DNA from: Paenibacillus_E oryzisoli_A
GTDB lineage: Bacteria; Bacillota; Bacilli; Paenibacillales; NBRC-103111
Length of the DNA: 64,000 nucleotides
NCBI RefSeq assembly: GCF_050467285.1
Contig: NZ_JBCMUN010000019.1
Span: 62,001-126,000 of the forward strand
Direction: 5' to 3'
In this document: piece after piece, positions 44,147-51,491 of the stretch
Layout of the letters: every line of letters begins with the position of its first letter
Position numbering within the stretch: position 1 is the first letter of the stretch
Notes under the pieces: generated by a model
Told to the model about the DNA's origin: nothing
The model's database searches: none
The model's input: the letters and a program-made list of their open reading frames with translations, nothing else
Position numbers and translations under genes: made by a program

Positions 44147-44287
44147 CTATATCTCAGGTCGATGAGAGGCGGCCATGGCCTCAACTCCAGCTAAAATGAG
44201 CTCGGCACCGAATGCGAAGTGTCGGTCCGGGTCGACACAGACCGCAATATCCGGGGCTGCTTCGACGAGCCTCGGATACTCCTCTTG
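44147..44287 (-). pseudogene. C-terminal remnant of a TetR family regulator
   Basis: On the minus strand about 45 residues read YPRLVEAAPDIAVCVDPDRH then FAFGAELILAGVEAM and a stop, matching the usual C-terminal end of TetR_C-type regulators (P-x-L...DP-x-x-x-F-x-FGL-x-x-x-L-x-G). The DNA-binding part is missing, since the neighbouring sequence belongs to another gene remnant on the plus strand. Confidence 0.55.
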
Positions 44288-44299
44288 GGGCAATCCCCG

Positions 44300-44497
44300 C
44301 CTTATGGTCTTCCATGGGGCATGCCCAATGTGCCGCGCGATGCCTTTTTCGCTATGGGCAATATGGGGCAGCATGTGGTCATCGTGCCTTCTGAGCACCT
44401 GGTCGTCGTTCGATTGGGCATGTCCCACCATCCAGACGGTCTGATCATGGGGGCTGATCGGCTGATTGCAGATATCATCGCGGCGCTTGCACATTAG
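44300..44497 (+). pseudogene. C-terminal remnant of a serine hydrolase (beta-lactamase/esterase family)
   Basis: Plus-strand residues DAFFAMGNMGQHVVIVPSEH then LVVVRLGMSHH and GADRLIADIIAALAH match the end of class-C beta-lactamase-like hydrolases, where a G-x-x-GQ-x-x-x-VVP...L-VVVRLG strand pair is standard. The catalytic SxxK and YxN parts are missing. R1 copy G follows directly after the stop. Confidence 0.6.
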
Positions 44498-44534
44498 ACA
44501 GCACGGTGAACCCTACCAGAAGTGACAGCAAAAA
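44497..44534 (+). repeat. R1 repeat, copy G
   Basis: GACAGCACGGTGAACCCTAC then CAGAAGTGACAGCAAAAAA. It shares the extended 5' part GACAGCACGG with copy I. Confidence 0.7.
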
Positions 44535-44637
44535 ACCAACGGATAACAAGTGAAGAGTGCGCGTCAATTTGCGGAATAGAGATATTTCGAGCCTTGGCGG
44601 ATATCAGAAATAATAGGCACGTCATGCTTTACTTGGA

Positions 44638-44663
44638 GGGCTCAGCCGTCAGCAGCTGAGCCC
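44638..44663 (-). terminator. terminator of the two-P-loop ATPase gene
   Basis: GGGCTCAGC (44638-44646) / GCTGAGCCC (44655-44663), perfect 9-base stem just downstream of the minus-strand ATPase gene. Confidence 0.65.
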
Positions 44664-44691
44664 AGTCTAAGAGTTCTTTTAGATTGTACCC

Positions 44692-45795
44692 TTATTTTGA
44701 AGGCTGCATGGCGTCGATCAGTTCATTCAATTCGGACTCTACTTGCAGCTGGAGTTCATCGACAATCGAGAAATTTGTGGCCGCAACATAGTAGGCCTTA
44801 ATTTGAGAATCGATGGCCTCGGCTTCGGCCAAAAAGGAGGTGGCCTCCTTCATTTTTGCCGAATAGCGCTCTTTAATAGCGGTGATTTGGGCTGAATAGG
44901 CCTGATCTGTGCCAGGATCCATCGTAAGCGAATACATATCCAAGACTTCATCCCCATCCCGATCAGGAAAGTATTCATGTGGGGCGGTACTATCGAAGAT
45001 CGCTGTTCGGAGCGTCGGGAAAATCAACATATCCAGGCTGTTGGGATCAAAGCCGCAATGAAATACTTGAACTTCGACTCCTTTATTTTCAGCAGCAGCG
45101 GCAAGTTTTTTTAGCAGTGTTGATTTTCCGGATCCTGGCCTTCCTTTGATGAAAATCCGTCGCTCCAGCCGAGAGGTCAAGCTTTGAATAAAGTCGAATG
45201 CTCCCTTCGGCGTCGCAGCTCCGAAAAACAAGTGGCGCCCAACGGTTGGTGAATGACTTTCATGACCAGCAAATAATTCTTGAATCAAATTCTGTGCAAT
45301 CTGGTCAGCTTTCATGAAATCCATGCTTTCGATATAATATTTCTCCCATTCGTCATGAATCCGCAATGCGGTTAAGAATGTTTCATATGCTTTTGAATAA
45401 GCGCGATCAAGCTTACCTCTAAGATCCTCAATCGTCCGGAGTCCCGGTGAAAGAAGACTTTTATCAAGCGCTTCCCCGAATTCGATAAAGACGATTTCGC
45501 CGGCCTGGTTCTCCGAAATTTCCCCGCAGGCTCGCCCATCGACAATACCAACCTTCAAATCCGTCAGAATGATGCCATCCAGTTCGTCGGGACGGAGGGG
45601 GGAGTGGAAGCATTGTACGTGCTGGCCTTTATCCAGCAAGCTATCCGCCAAGCCGCGAATGGCCGTCGATTTTCCCGTACCCTGTGGACCCGTAAGGACG
45701 AATATCTTGTTCAGCCCATCGAAGGCCGATTTGTACAAGAAATGAGCTCCGTGCGCAGTGTTGCCGCGGGCAAAGTAGTGAGATGATTTTTCCAT
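44692..45795 (-). CDS. tandem P-loop ATPase (PRK06851-like)
   Basis: A protein of about 367 residues made of two related nucleotide-binding halves: Walker A GPQGTGKST near residue 37 and GRPGSGKST near residue 221, each followed by a similar QVFHCGFDPNSLD / QCFHSPLRPDELD segment, showing an internal duplication. No membrane segment. Start at ATG 45795; TTG 45798 is one codon earlier and also well spaced from AGGAG. Family members are conserved in spore-forming Firmicutes with unknown role. It stands alone, divergent from the next operon. Confidence 0.8.
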   Translation of the reverse strand: MEKSSHYFARGNTAHGAHFLYKSAFDGLNKIFVLTGPQGTGKSTAIRGLADSLLDKGQHVQCFHSPLRPDELDGIILTDLKVGIVDGRACGEISENQAGEIVFIEFGEALDKSLLSPGLRTIEDLRGKLDRAYSKAYETFLTALRIHDEWEKYYIESMDFMKADQIAQNLIQELFAGHESHSPTVGRHLFFGAATPKGAFDFIQSLTSRLERRIFIKGRPGSGKSTLLKKLAAAAENKGVEVQVFHCGFDPNSLDMLIFPTLRTAIFDSTAPHEYFPDRDGDEVLDMYSLTMDPGTDQAYSAQITAIKERYSAKMKEATSFLAEAEAIDSQIKAYYVAATNFSIVDELQLQVESELNELIDAMQPSK

Positions 45796-46039
45796 CAATC
45801 TGAAACACTCCTTTTTTGCCTATTTCGATTCGCAAAGTTTTCAGGATCAGGGGAATCGAATAAGCATGCGTGGGATAAGTGCCTATGCATTTGTATATTC
45901 CGCTTTGTAAAAAGTGGTGTTTGTTCTATTTCAATGGGGATGCCTTTTTATTGTTTTATGTATAATAAAATTGACTTAATGTAAAGTTTGTTATACATTA
46001 TGTTTAGTATAGTTTACTTCACTAAAGGCGGTGTCATAC

Positions 46040-46486
46040 ATGACTTATCAAGAAAAGAAGAGCATTGTATCGCTAATCAGCAGCATACTCATTTTTACAG
46101 TGTACTGCCTGTACAAGTACCCAGAGTATCCCGAAGAAGTGCTGGATTCAACCGTAACCTTCCATTACTGGGGCTCCTTCGTTCTTGTATTGACCTTGGT
46201 TTCCATTGCAGCACATATCGTGATCAGCATTATTTTTAACATCGTCTTCCGAATGACGACGGGTGAAAAGGAGCCTACATTCGCGGATGAACTGGATAAG
46301 CGCATCGACTTGTTGGCTTTTCGGAATTCATTTGCTATGTTTGTCATTGGTTTCCTTCTGGCTATGGGCTCATTGGTTATAGACCAGCCCTTGAAGGTGA
46401 TGTTCATCGTCCTCATCGTCTCTGGATTTCTTTCAGACGTAACCGGTTCAGTATCGAGACTGTATCACTACAGGAGAGGAGTCTAA
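46040..46486 (+). CDS. integral membrane protein with four segments
   Basis: A 148-residue protein with four predicted membrane helices (near 12-30, 45-72, 97-112 and 118-138) and a central cytoplasmic loop RMTTGEKEPTFADELDKRID typical of small membrane proteins encoded next to an XRE regulator. ATG 46040 is preferred to GTG 46031 for spacing to AAAGGCGG. It ends one base before the XRE gene, so both form one operon in which the regulator probably controls the membrane protein. Confidence 0.75.
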   Translation: MTYQEKKSIVSLISSILIFTVYCLYKYPEYPEEVLDSTVTFHYWGSFVLVLTLVSIAAHIVISIIFNIVFRMTTGEKEPTFADELDKRIDLLAFRNSFAMFVIGFLLAMGSLVIDQPLKVMFIVLIVSGFLSDVTGSVSRLYHYRRGV

Positions 46487-46487
46487 A

Positions 46488-46715
46488 ATGGGTAAAGTTC
46501 TTGTTGGCAATCACATCAGAAAATTACGATTCAATCATCATGAAATGACCCAGCAGCAGTTAGCCGACAAGGTAGGTGTAACCAGACAAACGATCGTGGC
46601 GCTTGAAAAAGGAAACTACTCCCCGTCACTGGAATTAGCTTTTCGTATTGCCCACGCCTTTAACTTGCCATTGGAAGAGGTATTCTTTTACGGAGAAAAC
46701 GCAGAGGAGAGATGA
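46488..46715 (+). CDS. XRE family HTH regulator, 75 aa
   Basis: Compact Cro/CI-type helix-turn-helix protein: IRKLRFNHHEMTQQQLADKV then GVTRQTIVALEKGNYSPSLE, with a short tail LEEVFFYGENAEER. It belongs to the small family found with membrane-protein partners in Firmicutes. Ribosome site GGAGAGGAG precedes ATG 46488. The DUF4386 gene follows within five bases, completing a three-gene operon. Confidence 0.92.
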   Translation: MGKVLVGNHIRKLRFNHHEMTQQQLADKVGVTRQTIVALEKGNYSPSLELAFRIAHAFNLPLEEVFFYGENAEER

Positions 46716-46719
46716 GGAA

Positions 46720-47415
46720 ATGGATTTTTCATCGAAGACAGCGTCAAGAATCGTAGGTGTTCTGTTTATTGTTGCTGCCATTACAGCTATAGTAGGTGTT
46801 ATTTTATATAAACCGATTCTGAACGATTCGAACTACCTGATTCAAGGCTCCGCACATGCTAACCAGATCGTTCTGGGAGTGTTTATGGAGTTAATTCTTG
46901 TCGTTTCAGCGGTCGGTACTGCAACTGTGATGTTCCCATTCTTGAAGAAATATAATAGAACGATTGCTATTTGGCATGTTTGCTTCCGGTTTTTAGAGGC
47001 TGTTATGATTACGGTGGGGGTTGTCAGCGTACTGTCCCTGTTAGCCTTAAGCCAGGATTATGTAGCAGCGGGTGCCCCGGATATCGCTTCGTATCAAGTT
47101 TCAGGTACATTGCTGAAGGCAGTGCATGACTACACATTTTTGCTTGGTCCTAACTTTTTTCTAGGAATTAATACGATGATGTATAGTTATATCTTTTATA
47201 AGTCAGGGCTTGTACCCAGGTTCATCCCCATATTGGGCTTGACAGGGTCAACATTGATTCTTCTTGCTGCTATATTGGAAATGTTTGGGGTCATTAATCA
47301 AGTCTCTGCTTGGGGGGCGATCTTGGCGCTTCCGATATTCGTCAATGAAATGACTCTTGCGGTGTGGCTCATCACGAAAGGGTTTAATGGATCTGCAGAC
47401 AGACGGTGTGACTGA
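46720..47415 (+). CDS. DUF4386 family membrane protein
   Basis: A 231-residue protein with six predicted membrane helices. KTASRIVGVLFIVAAITAIV, then HANQIVLGVFMELILVVSAV, and LGINTMMYSYIFYKSGLVPR are typical of DUF4386. ATG 46720 lies behind GAGGAGAG; the longer reading from 46648 would overlap the XRE gene in another frame. Function unknown. R1 copy H lies 17 bases after its stop. Confidence 0.82.
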   Translation: MDFSSKTASRIVGVLFIVAAITAIVGVILYKPILNDSNYLIQGSAHANQIVLGVFMELILVVSAVGTATVMFPFLKKYNRTIAIWHVCFRFLEAVMITVGVVSVLSLLALSQDYVAAGAPDIASYQVSGTLLKAVHDYTFLLGPNFFLGINTMMYSYIFYKSGLVPRFIPILGLTGSTLILLAAILEMFGVINQVSAWGAILALPIFVNEMTLAVWLITKGFNGSADRRCD

Positions 47416-47432
47416 CAAGCGAAGGTCATATG

Positions 47433-47470
47433 GTGTTGAACCGTACACAAATAGTGGTAAAGCGGAGAGT
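47433..47470 (+). repeat. R1 repeat, variant copy H
   Basis: TGTTGAACCGTACACAAATA then GTGGTAAAGCGGAGAG, the same variant as copy C. Confidence 0.7.
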
Positions 47471-47736
47471 GGAGTTGGTAGTATCCTTACATAACGTAGC
47501 ATATATGCGAACAGTTCCACTGGGGGGTCTTTCATCACCACCGCGATATATGGGTTAAGCAACTACGCTGCACTAATAACGCAGCCCCCGCCTGAAACTC
47601 AGGCGGGTGACAGTAGTACCGCAACCGATTTCTTTCTTTGTCTCCAGTCAATTCGTTGAAAATGGCATCTGCGAAGGCATCCAACGGTTCTCCTTGCGGA
47701 TGTAATCCGGTTCCCCCAAAAATCCGTAATTCGCTA
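47471..47736. other. gap with hairpin and possible gene debris
   Basis: Contains CCCGCCTGA / TCAGGCGGG (about 47588-47608), a terminator-like hairpin. On the minus strand a peptide reading GTGLHPQGEPLDAFADAIFN lacks a start and looks like the tail of a lost gene; I cannot name its family. Confidence 0.35.
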
Positions 47737-49446
47737 TCAGTAGTCGGCCAAGCCGAGGTAGTGCAGCGAGAATAGGTTTTCGAAGCCGAATGAGGACCAT
47801 ACGTATTCAAATCCGTACAAGAATCGTGGGGTATTCTTATTGGCCTCGGTCAGAGTTGCGTAGGCGGCATTCGCCTCGAAGAAACTTTGCAAACGAGTCT
47901 TTCCGCTATCGATCGCCTCATAGTACTTGTAGACGAAAAAGAACGGATTGTCCCATTCCAGATGCTCTTTGTCTACAGGAAGATAGTCGTACCAGTCGTT
48001 CCCGGTCTCTCCCTCCGGTGTGGGGATCGGCAGCCACAGGTAATTATTTACTCCCCTATTGGCCGCGGGGATGGTATGGGCGATGGGGTTGATCATTTTG
48101 CCCTGAACCAGGCCGTCGTGGACGACGTTGTCTATGCCCAGGCCTTTGGCGGCGTCGAATCCCCAAAAGAAAGCTGTATAATAGTTGGAGTTTAGGCTAG
48201 CCGCGCTTTTGTGGTCGAAGTAGTACTCCTTACTATCTTTTTTCATTGATGCTCCATCGCTGTCACCCCGGCTGCCCATGACAAGGTCCATTATTCCGGT
48301 TTTATTCTCCTGCATCAAGTTCTCGGCCAACTCCTTATAGTAGATACGTTGGTCGATATTCTTGAAAAGGCCAAATTCCTTATCCTCTTTCAGACGTTTT
48401 ATGAAAAATGCGATGTCGTCCTGAGCCGTGTCTAATCCTTTTTGAAACTCGACAGGGGCCGATATGGCGACCGTCGGAACAGATTTCCCTTCGGTCTGCT
48501 TACGGTAGGTGTCATAGTTATCTATGTACTTGGCGATTTCGCCTTCCGTCAGGGGCAGGCGAGAGACGGGCCATTCCGGAATTACGCTGATTGGAAGACT
48601 CTCCTGCACGATGTTGTAGACAGAGATGTCATTCAGGTACTTGCTGTCGTTCTTGAAGGTGGAGTAAAGAAAGTCAGACACCGACTTATTGGTCTTGTCC
48701 TCCTCGATGCCGTTCCATTCGAAATTGCCCTTCGAAGGCTTCATCTTATGCGTGTAGGTGAACGAAGGCACGTCTTCAGCGGTTCCGAAAATTTGGATTC
48801 CGGCGACTTTCCCGCCGAGCTTTTTCTGCTCGTTTTTCAGAGCATCGTACAATTGAGGCGCGGTCTTGAACTGCGCCGTGTCTAGTAAAATATTAAGGGT
48901 GCTTCTGAACTTGTTCACAAACAACTTGATCGAGGCCAAGTCCTGGTCATTCACCTTATGGCTGTTGTAGAGAAAGTAGTAGCGGTCTTCTGGTGCAGCA
49001 ACGCCTGTACTAATAATGACTTGTTTGTTGGTGTCATCCCATTTTACGTCGGCACCGAAGCTTTCTGCGACAAATCGCGCCGGGACGAAGGTTCTTCCTT
49101 CAATTTGGGTTGCGGCCACATCGAGCGTGACGGTTTTGTCGCCAACCGTTGCCTCTGTAGCATTCAGTCGCAGCGTGACGATAATGCTTTCTTTTTGGCC
49201 AGTAATCGTCTGGGTCGAACCTTCCCAACCGACCTCTGCACCCAGACTCTCAAAGATGGCACGAAGTGGAACCATAACTCGACCGTCAATTTTTTGTGGA
49301 GAGACGTCAAAGTAGATGGGGCGGGAATTAATCGTCACAGTGATCTCAGAGTTGCCCTCGCCATCAGCGATGGCAAAGCTGTCGAATGGAAGCAGCGTAC
49401 AAATCAGAAAGAATAGGAACAGAGAAATCCATCGAAACCGTTTCAC
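47737..49446 (-). CDS. exported stalk-domain protein, C25/caspase-like C-terminal region uncertain
   Basis: A 569-residue secreted protein. Signal peptide 1-28; copper-amine-oxidase-type stalk domain about 33-145 (RPIYFDVSPQKIDGRVMVPL, FESLGAEVGW, GRTFVPARFVAESFGADVKW). The remaining ~420 residues are unique; LGGKVAGIQIFGTAEDVPSF near 220 and YLWLPIPTPEGE with TAFFWGFDA later loosely recall gingipain/caspase-like secreted peptidases, where a strand ending in G-(T/D)-x-x-x-x-P recurs, but a His/Cys dyad is not identifiable. AGGAGG precedes the start. Stands alone. Confidence 0.7.
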   Translation of the reverse strand: MKRFRWISLFLFFLICTLLPFDSFAIADGEGNSEITVTINSRPIYFDVSPQKIDGRVMVPLRAIFESLGAEVGWEGSTQTITGQKESIIVTLRLNATEATVGDKTVTLDVAATQIEGRTFVPARFVAESFGADVKWDDTNKQVIISTGVAAPEDRYYFLYNSHKVNDQDLASIKLFVNKFRSTLNILLDTAQFKTAPQLYDALKNEQKKLGGKVAGIQIFGTAEDVPSFTYTHKMKPSKGNFEWNGIEEDKTNKSVSDFLYSTFKNDSKYLNDISVYNIVQESLPISVIPEWPVSRLPLTEGEIAKYIDNYDTYRKQTEGKSVPTVAISAPVEFQKGLDTAQDDIAFFIKRLKEDKEFGLFKNIDQRIYYKELAENLMQENKTGIMDLVMGSRGDSDGASMKKDSKEYYFDHKSAASLNSNYYTAFFWGFDAAKGLGIDNVVHDGLVQGKMINPIAHTIPAANRGVNNYLWLPIPTPEGETGNDWYDYLPVDKEHLEWDNPFFFVYKYYEAIDSGKTRLQSFFEANAAYATLTEANKNTPRFLYGFEYVWSSFGFENLFSLHYLGLADY

Positions 49447-49535
49447 GTGGGTCTTACCTCCTAAAATGTTGTAACACCCATTTTTTCATACTTCCAAATT
49501 GTGGTCAATCCTTACTCTAAGAAGGGCCTAAATCC

Positions 49536-49970
49536 TTATCGTCCGCCGGCAGCTGATCCGCGAATCATGCTGATCAGTGCACTTAGGTCATCCTCCACCG
49601 AAAACTCGCGGATGATCGTTGTCGGCAGCCCATTCTCTATGCGCCAAACGAAGTTGTACAATGCGGGCTTTCCTTCCTTTACTCGACGTAGAACAACCGA
49701 TCCGTGATCGTCATACACGGTCGTGGTCACGTACTGCACATCTTCAGTCGTTCCGAGCGTCGCCCCGCCCCCATCCTTCAAGCGGCGGAAAGTCAGCATG
49801 AATTGTTCCTTCGTAATCGAGACGGTTTGCCCAACCTTGTCAGTCCGAATGTTGACGAAATCAGGTGCATAGATCGCATTCAGCCTATCCAAATCCAACA
49901 AAGTCCCCGCTTGAAAATACCCATCCATTGCTTCGATTAACGATTTGTTCTCCAAGGTATCCATATACAT
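49536..49970 (-). CDS. SnoaL/NTF2-like protein
   Basis: A 144-residue protein with the nuclear-transport-factor-2-like layout: helical start SLIEAMDGYFQAGTLLDLDR, then LNAIYAPDFVNIRTDKVGQ and sheet-rich C-terminal half ending VEDDLSALISMIRG. Start at 49970, six bases after AAGGAG. Such proteins are ligand-binding or small-molecule isomerase folds; function cannot be assigned. Confidence 0.8.
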   Translation of the reverse strand: MYMDTLENKSLIEAMDGYFQAGTLLDLDRLNAIYAPDFVNIRTDKVGQTVSITKEQFMLTFRRLKDGGGATLGTTEDVQYVTTTVYDDHGSVVLRRVKEGKPALYNFVWRIENGLPTTIIREFSVEDDLSALISMIRGSAAGGR

Positions 49971-50039
49971 CTATCTCTCCTTGAGTTCGATTAATAACAG
50001 CTTAGTGCATGTTTATGAACGGAATATAAACGGGAATTC

Positions 50040-50165
50040 GGCGATACACCTCCGGAAAATAATCCCCCACGAGCAGCTCGCCCGGCTTTACGTTGACGTA
50101 GGAGAACATTCTCCCGGAATTTCAAAGAGGAGACCGGTCTGACGCCTACGGAATTCAAAAATTAG
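50040..50165 (+). pseudogene. C-terminal remnant of an AraC family regulator
   Basis: The end reads ETGLTPTEFKN then stop (50130-50165), the standard AraC-type C-terminus. In another frame just upstream (about 50062-50128), HEQLARLYVDVGEHSPG matches the preceding AraC helices. At least one frameshift separates the two pieces and the N-terminus is gone. Confidence 0.55.
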
Positions 50166-50177
50166 GAGGTGGAACGA

Positions 50178-50237
50178 ATGGATTGGGAACAGCAGGGGAT
50201 TATTACACGAATCAAAAAGGATTGTAGCACAAGGTAA
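50178..50237 (+). pseudogene. truncated 5' end of a lost gene (19 codons)
   Basis: ATG 50178 follows a near-perfect AGGAGGTGG site, but the frame (MDWEQQGIITRIKKDCSTR) stops after 19 codons. It probably was the gene controlled by the broken AraC regulator upstream. Confidence 0.4.
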
Positions 50238-50245
50238 CCTGCGCT

Positions 50246-50620
50246 CTAGATATGAAAACAAGTTACCTCAAACAAAATTCCGTTCAGTGCTCTGAAATAT
50301 AGGGTGTACCCGCCTCTCATCAATTTAGGTGCATGCTCGGATGCGGTTCCGAATGCTTTAAGCTTTTTATGGAACTCATCAACTTCGGTTGTGGTATCCA
50401 CGTAGAAGCCCAGATGAAAATCCTTCGGATAGCGATAGTCTTCATCCAGGCTAGAGGGCATGCTGCTAAGAACTAAGGTAAATCCATGTCCGTCCTCCAT
50501 AACAGCGATCACAGTCCCTTTTTGTTCAATGAGTTGAAAGCCAAAAAGACTTTGGAAAAACGTAATTGCTTCGGGTAAGTCAGGAACACATAAGTTCAAG
50601 TGGTTAAGTTTCATTTTCAT
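50246..50620 (-). CDS. VOC (glyoxalase/bleomycin-resistance) family protein
   Basis: A 124-residue VOC protein starting MKMKLNHLNLCVPDLPEAIT with FFQSLFGF and MEDGHGFTLVLSS, the first beta-alpha-beta-beta-beta unit, and a second unit ending YTLYFRALNGILFEVTCF. His8 and Glu near 120 fit the metal-binding positions. ATG 50620 is six bases after AGGAG. It diverges from a TetR gene across two palindromic operators, so it is probably that regulator's target. Confidence 0.88.
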   Translation of the reverse strand: MKMKLNHLNLCVPDLPEAITFFQSLFGFQLIEQKGTVIAVMEDGHGFTLVLSSMPSSLDEDYRYPKDFHLGFYVDTTTEVDEFHKKLKAFGTASEHAPKLMRGGYTLYFRALNGILFEVTCFHI

Positions 50621-50642
50621 CAACGGCTCCTTTTGCTATTAA

Positions 50643-50678
50643 TCTAATGGGATTAGAATAATCTAATGTATTTAGATT
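50643..50678. promoter_or_regulatory. two TetR-type operators between VOC and tetR genes
   Basis: TCTAATGGGATTAGA (50643-50657) is a 6-3-6 palindrome; AATCTAATGTATTTAGATT (50660-50678) is a 7-5-7 palindrome. Both share TCTAA/TTAGA half sites. Confidence 0.75.
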
Positions 50679-50718
50679 GTCAACTCATGATATACTTGAA
50701 GTGAAAGAGGTGGGCTGC

Positions 50719-51429
50719 GTGGCAAGACGGCGAATCTACATATTGTCAGATGGGCAAAACGAAGGAATTAGTTCAGGCCATGTACCACTTGGTCGGGAAC
50801 GGATACTGGGTACGGCTCTTGAGGTATTAAACGAGGTTGGATTGAAAGAACTAAGCATGAAAAAGATAGCGGATAAATTACAGGTGAAAACAGCCTCTTT
50901 ATATTATCACGTCAAAGATAAAGAAGAACTAATACAGCTTCTCTCGGATCGAATAAGCAGGGGAATGGTGTGGCCAGAGCGATCTTTGGATTGGGAAGAA
51001 CAAATTGTTCAGTGGGCTGAGCAGTTTCGGCAGGTACTTCTGTCCCACAGAGATGCGGTTGAATTGTTTAAGCAGACGATTGCGAGAGGTATGGACAGAC
51101 TAACGCAGATCGAAAAGTTATATGAGCTGCTTGTCTCCGCGGGATTCGCAGATTCTCATATTCCATGGACCGCATCGCTACTCAAAAATTATGTGCTTGG
51201 TTTTGTAGCTGAGCATGTTCAACTTATGGCTATTGCAAGTGGTCAATTTACTTCTTCTGAAGAGATGAGCGAGCAGTATGAGCAGTTTTATCGCCAGCTG
51301 CCTGAAGAGAAATTCCCCAATATGATTCGCTTAGCTCCTTACACAACTAGACCAGACTGGGAGAAGGAATTTCAATTTGGGTTGAGGGTGTTAATTGACG
51401 GTTTGGCTGACAAAAGGAAACAGAAATAA
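50719..51429 (+). CDS. TetR/AcrR family regulator (TetR_C type)
   Basis: A 236-residue regulator. HTH near 28-70: RILGTALEVLNEVGLKELSM, KKIADKLQVKTASLYYHVKD. The C-terminal domain resembles the tetracycline-repressor class (long helices with LLKNYVLGFVAEHVQL). GTG 50719 is preferred: AAAGAGGTG lies just upstream and extension would run into the operators. Autoregulation through the palindromes at 50643-50678 is likely. Confidence 0.9.
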   Translation: MARRRIYILSDGQNEGISSGHVPLGRERILGTALEVLNEVGLKELSMKKIADKLQVKTASLYYHVKDKEELIQLLSDRISRGMVWPERSLDWEEQIVQWAEQFRQVLLSHRDAVELFKQTIARGMDRLTQIEKLYELLVSAGFADSHIPWTASLLKNYVLGFVAEHVQLMAIASGQFTSSEEMSEQYEQFYRQLPEEKFPNMIRLAPYTTRPDWEKEFQFGLRVLIDGLADKRKQK

Positions 51430-51440
51430 CTTGCCGTTAC

Positions 51441-51480
51441 AGACAGCACGGCGAACCGTACCGTTAGTAACGGCGGAAAA
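51441..51480 (+). repeat. R1 repeat, copy I
   Basis: GACAGCACGGCGAACCGTAC then CGTTAGTAACGGCGGAAAA. This copy forms a perfect CCGTT-AGT-AACGG hairpin. Confidence 0.65.
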
Positions 51481-51491
51481 TTCCCGGAAAT

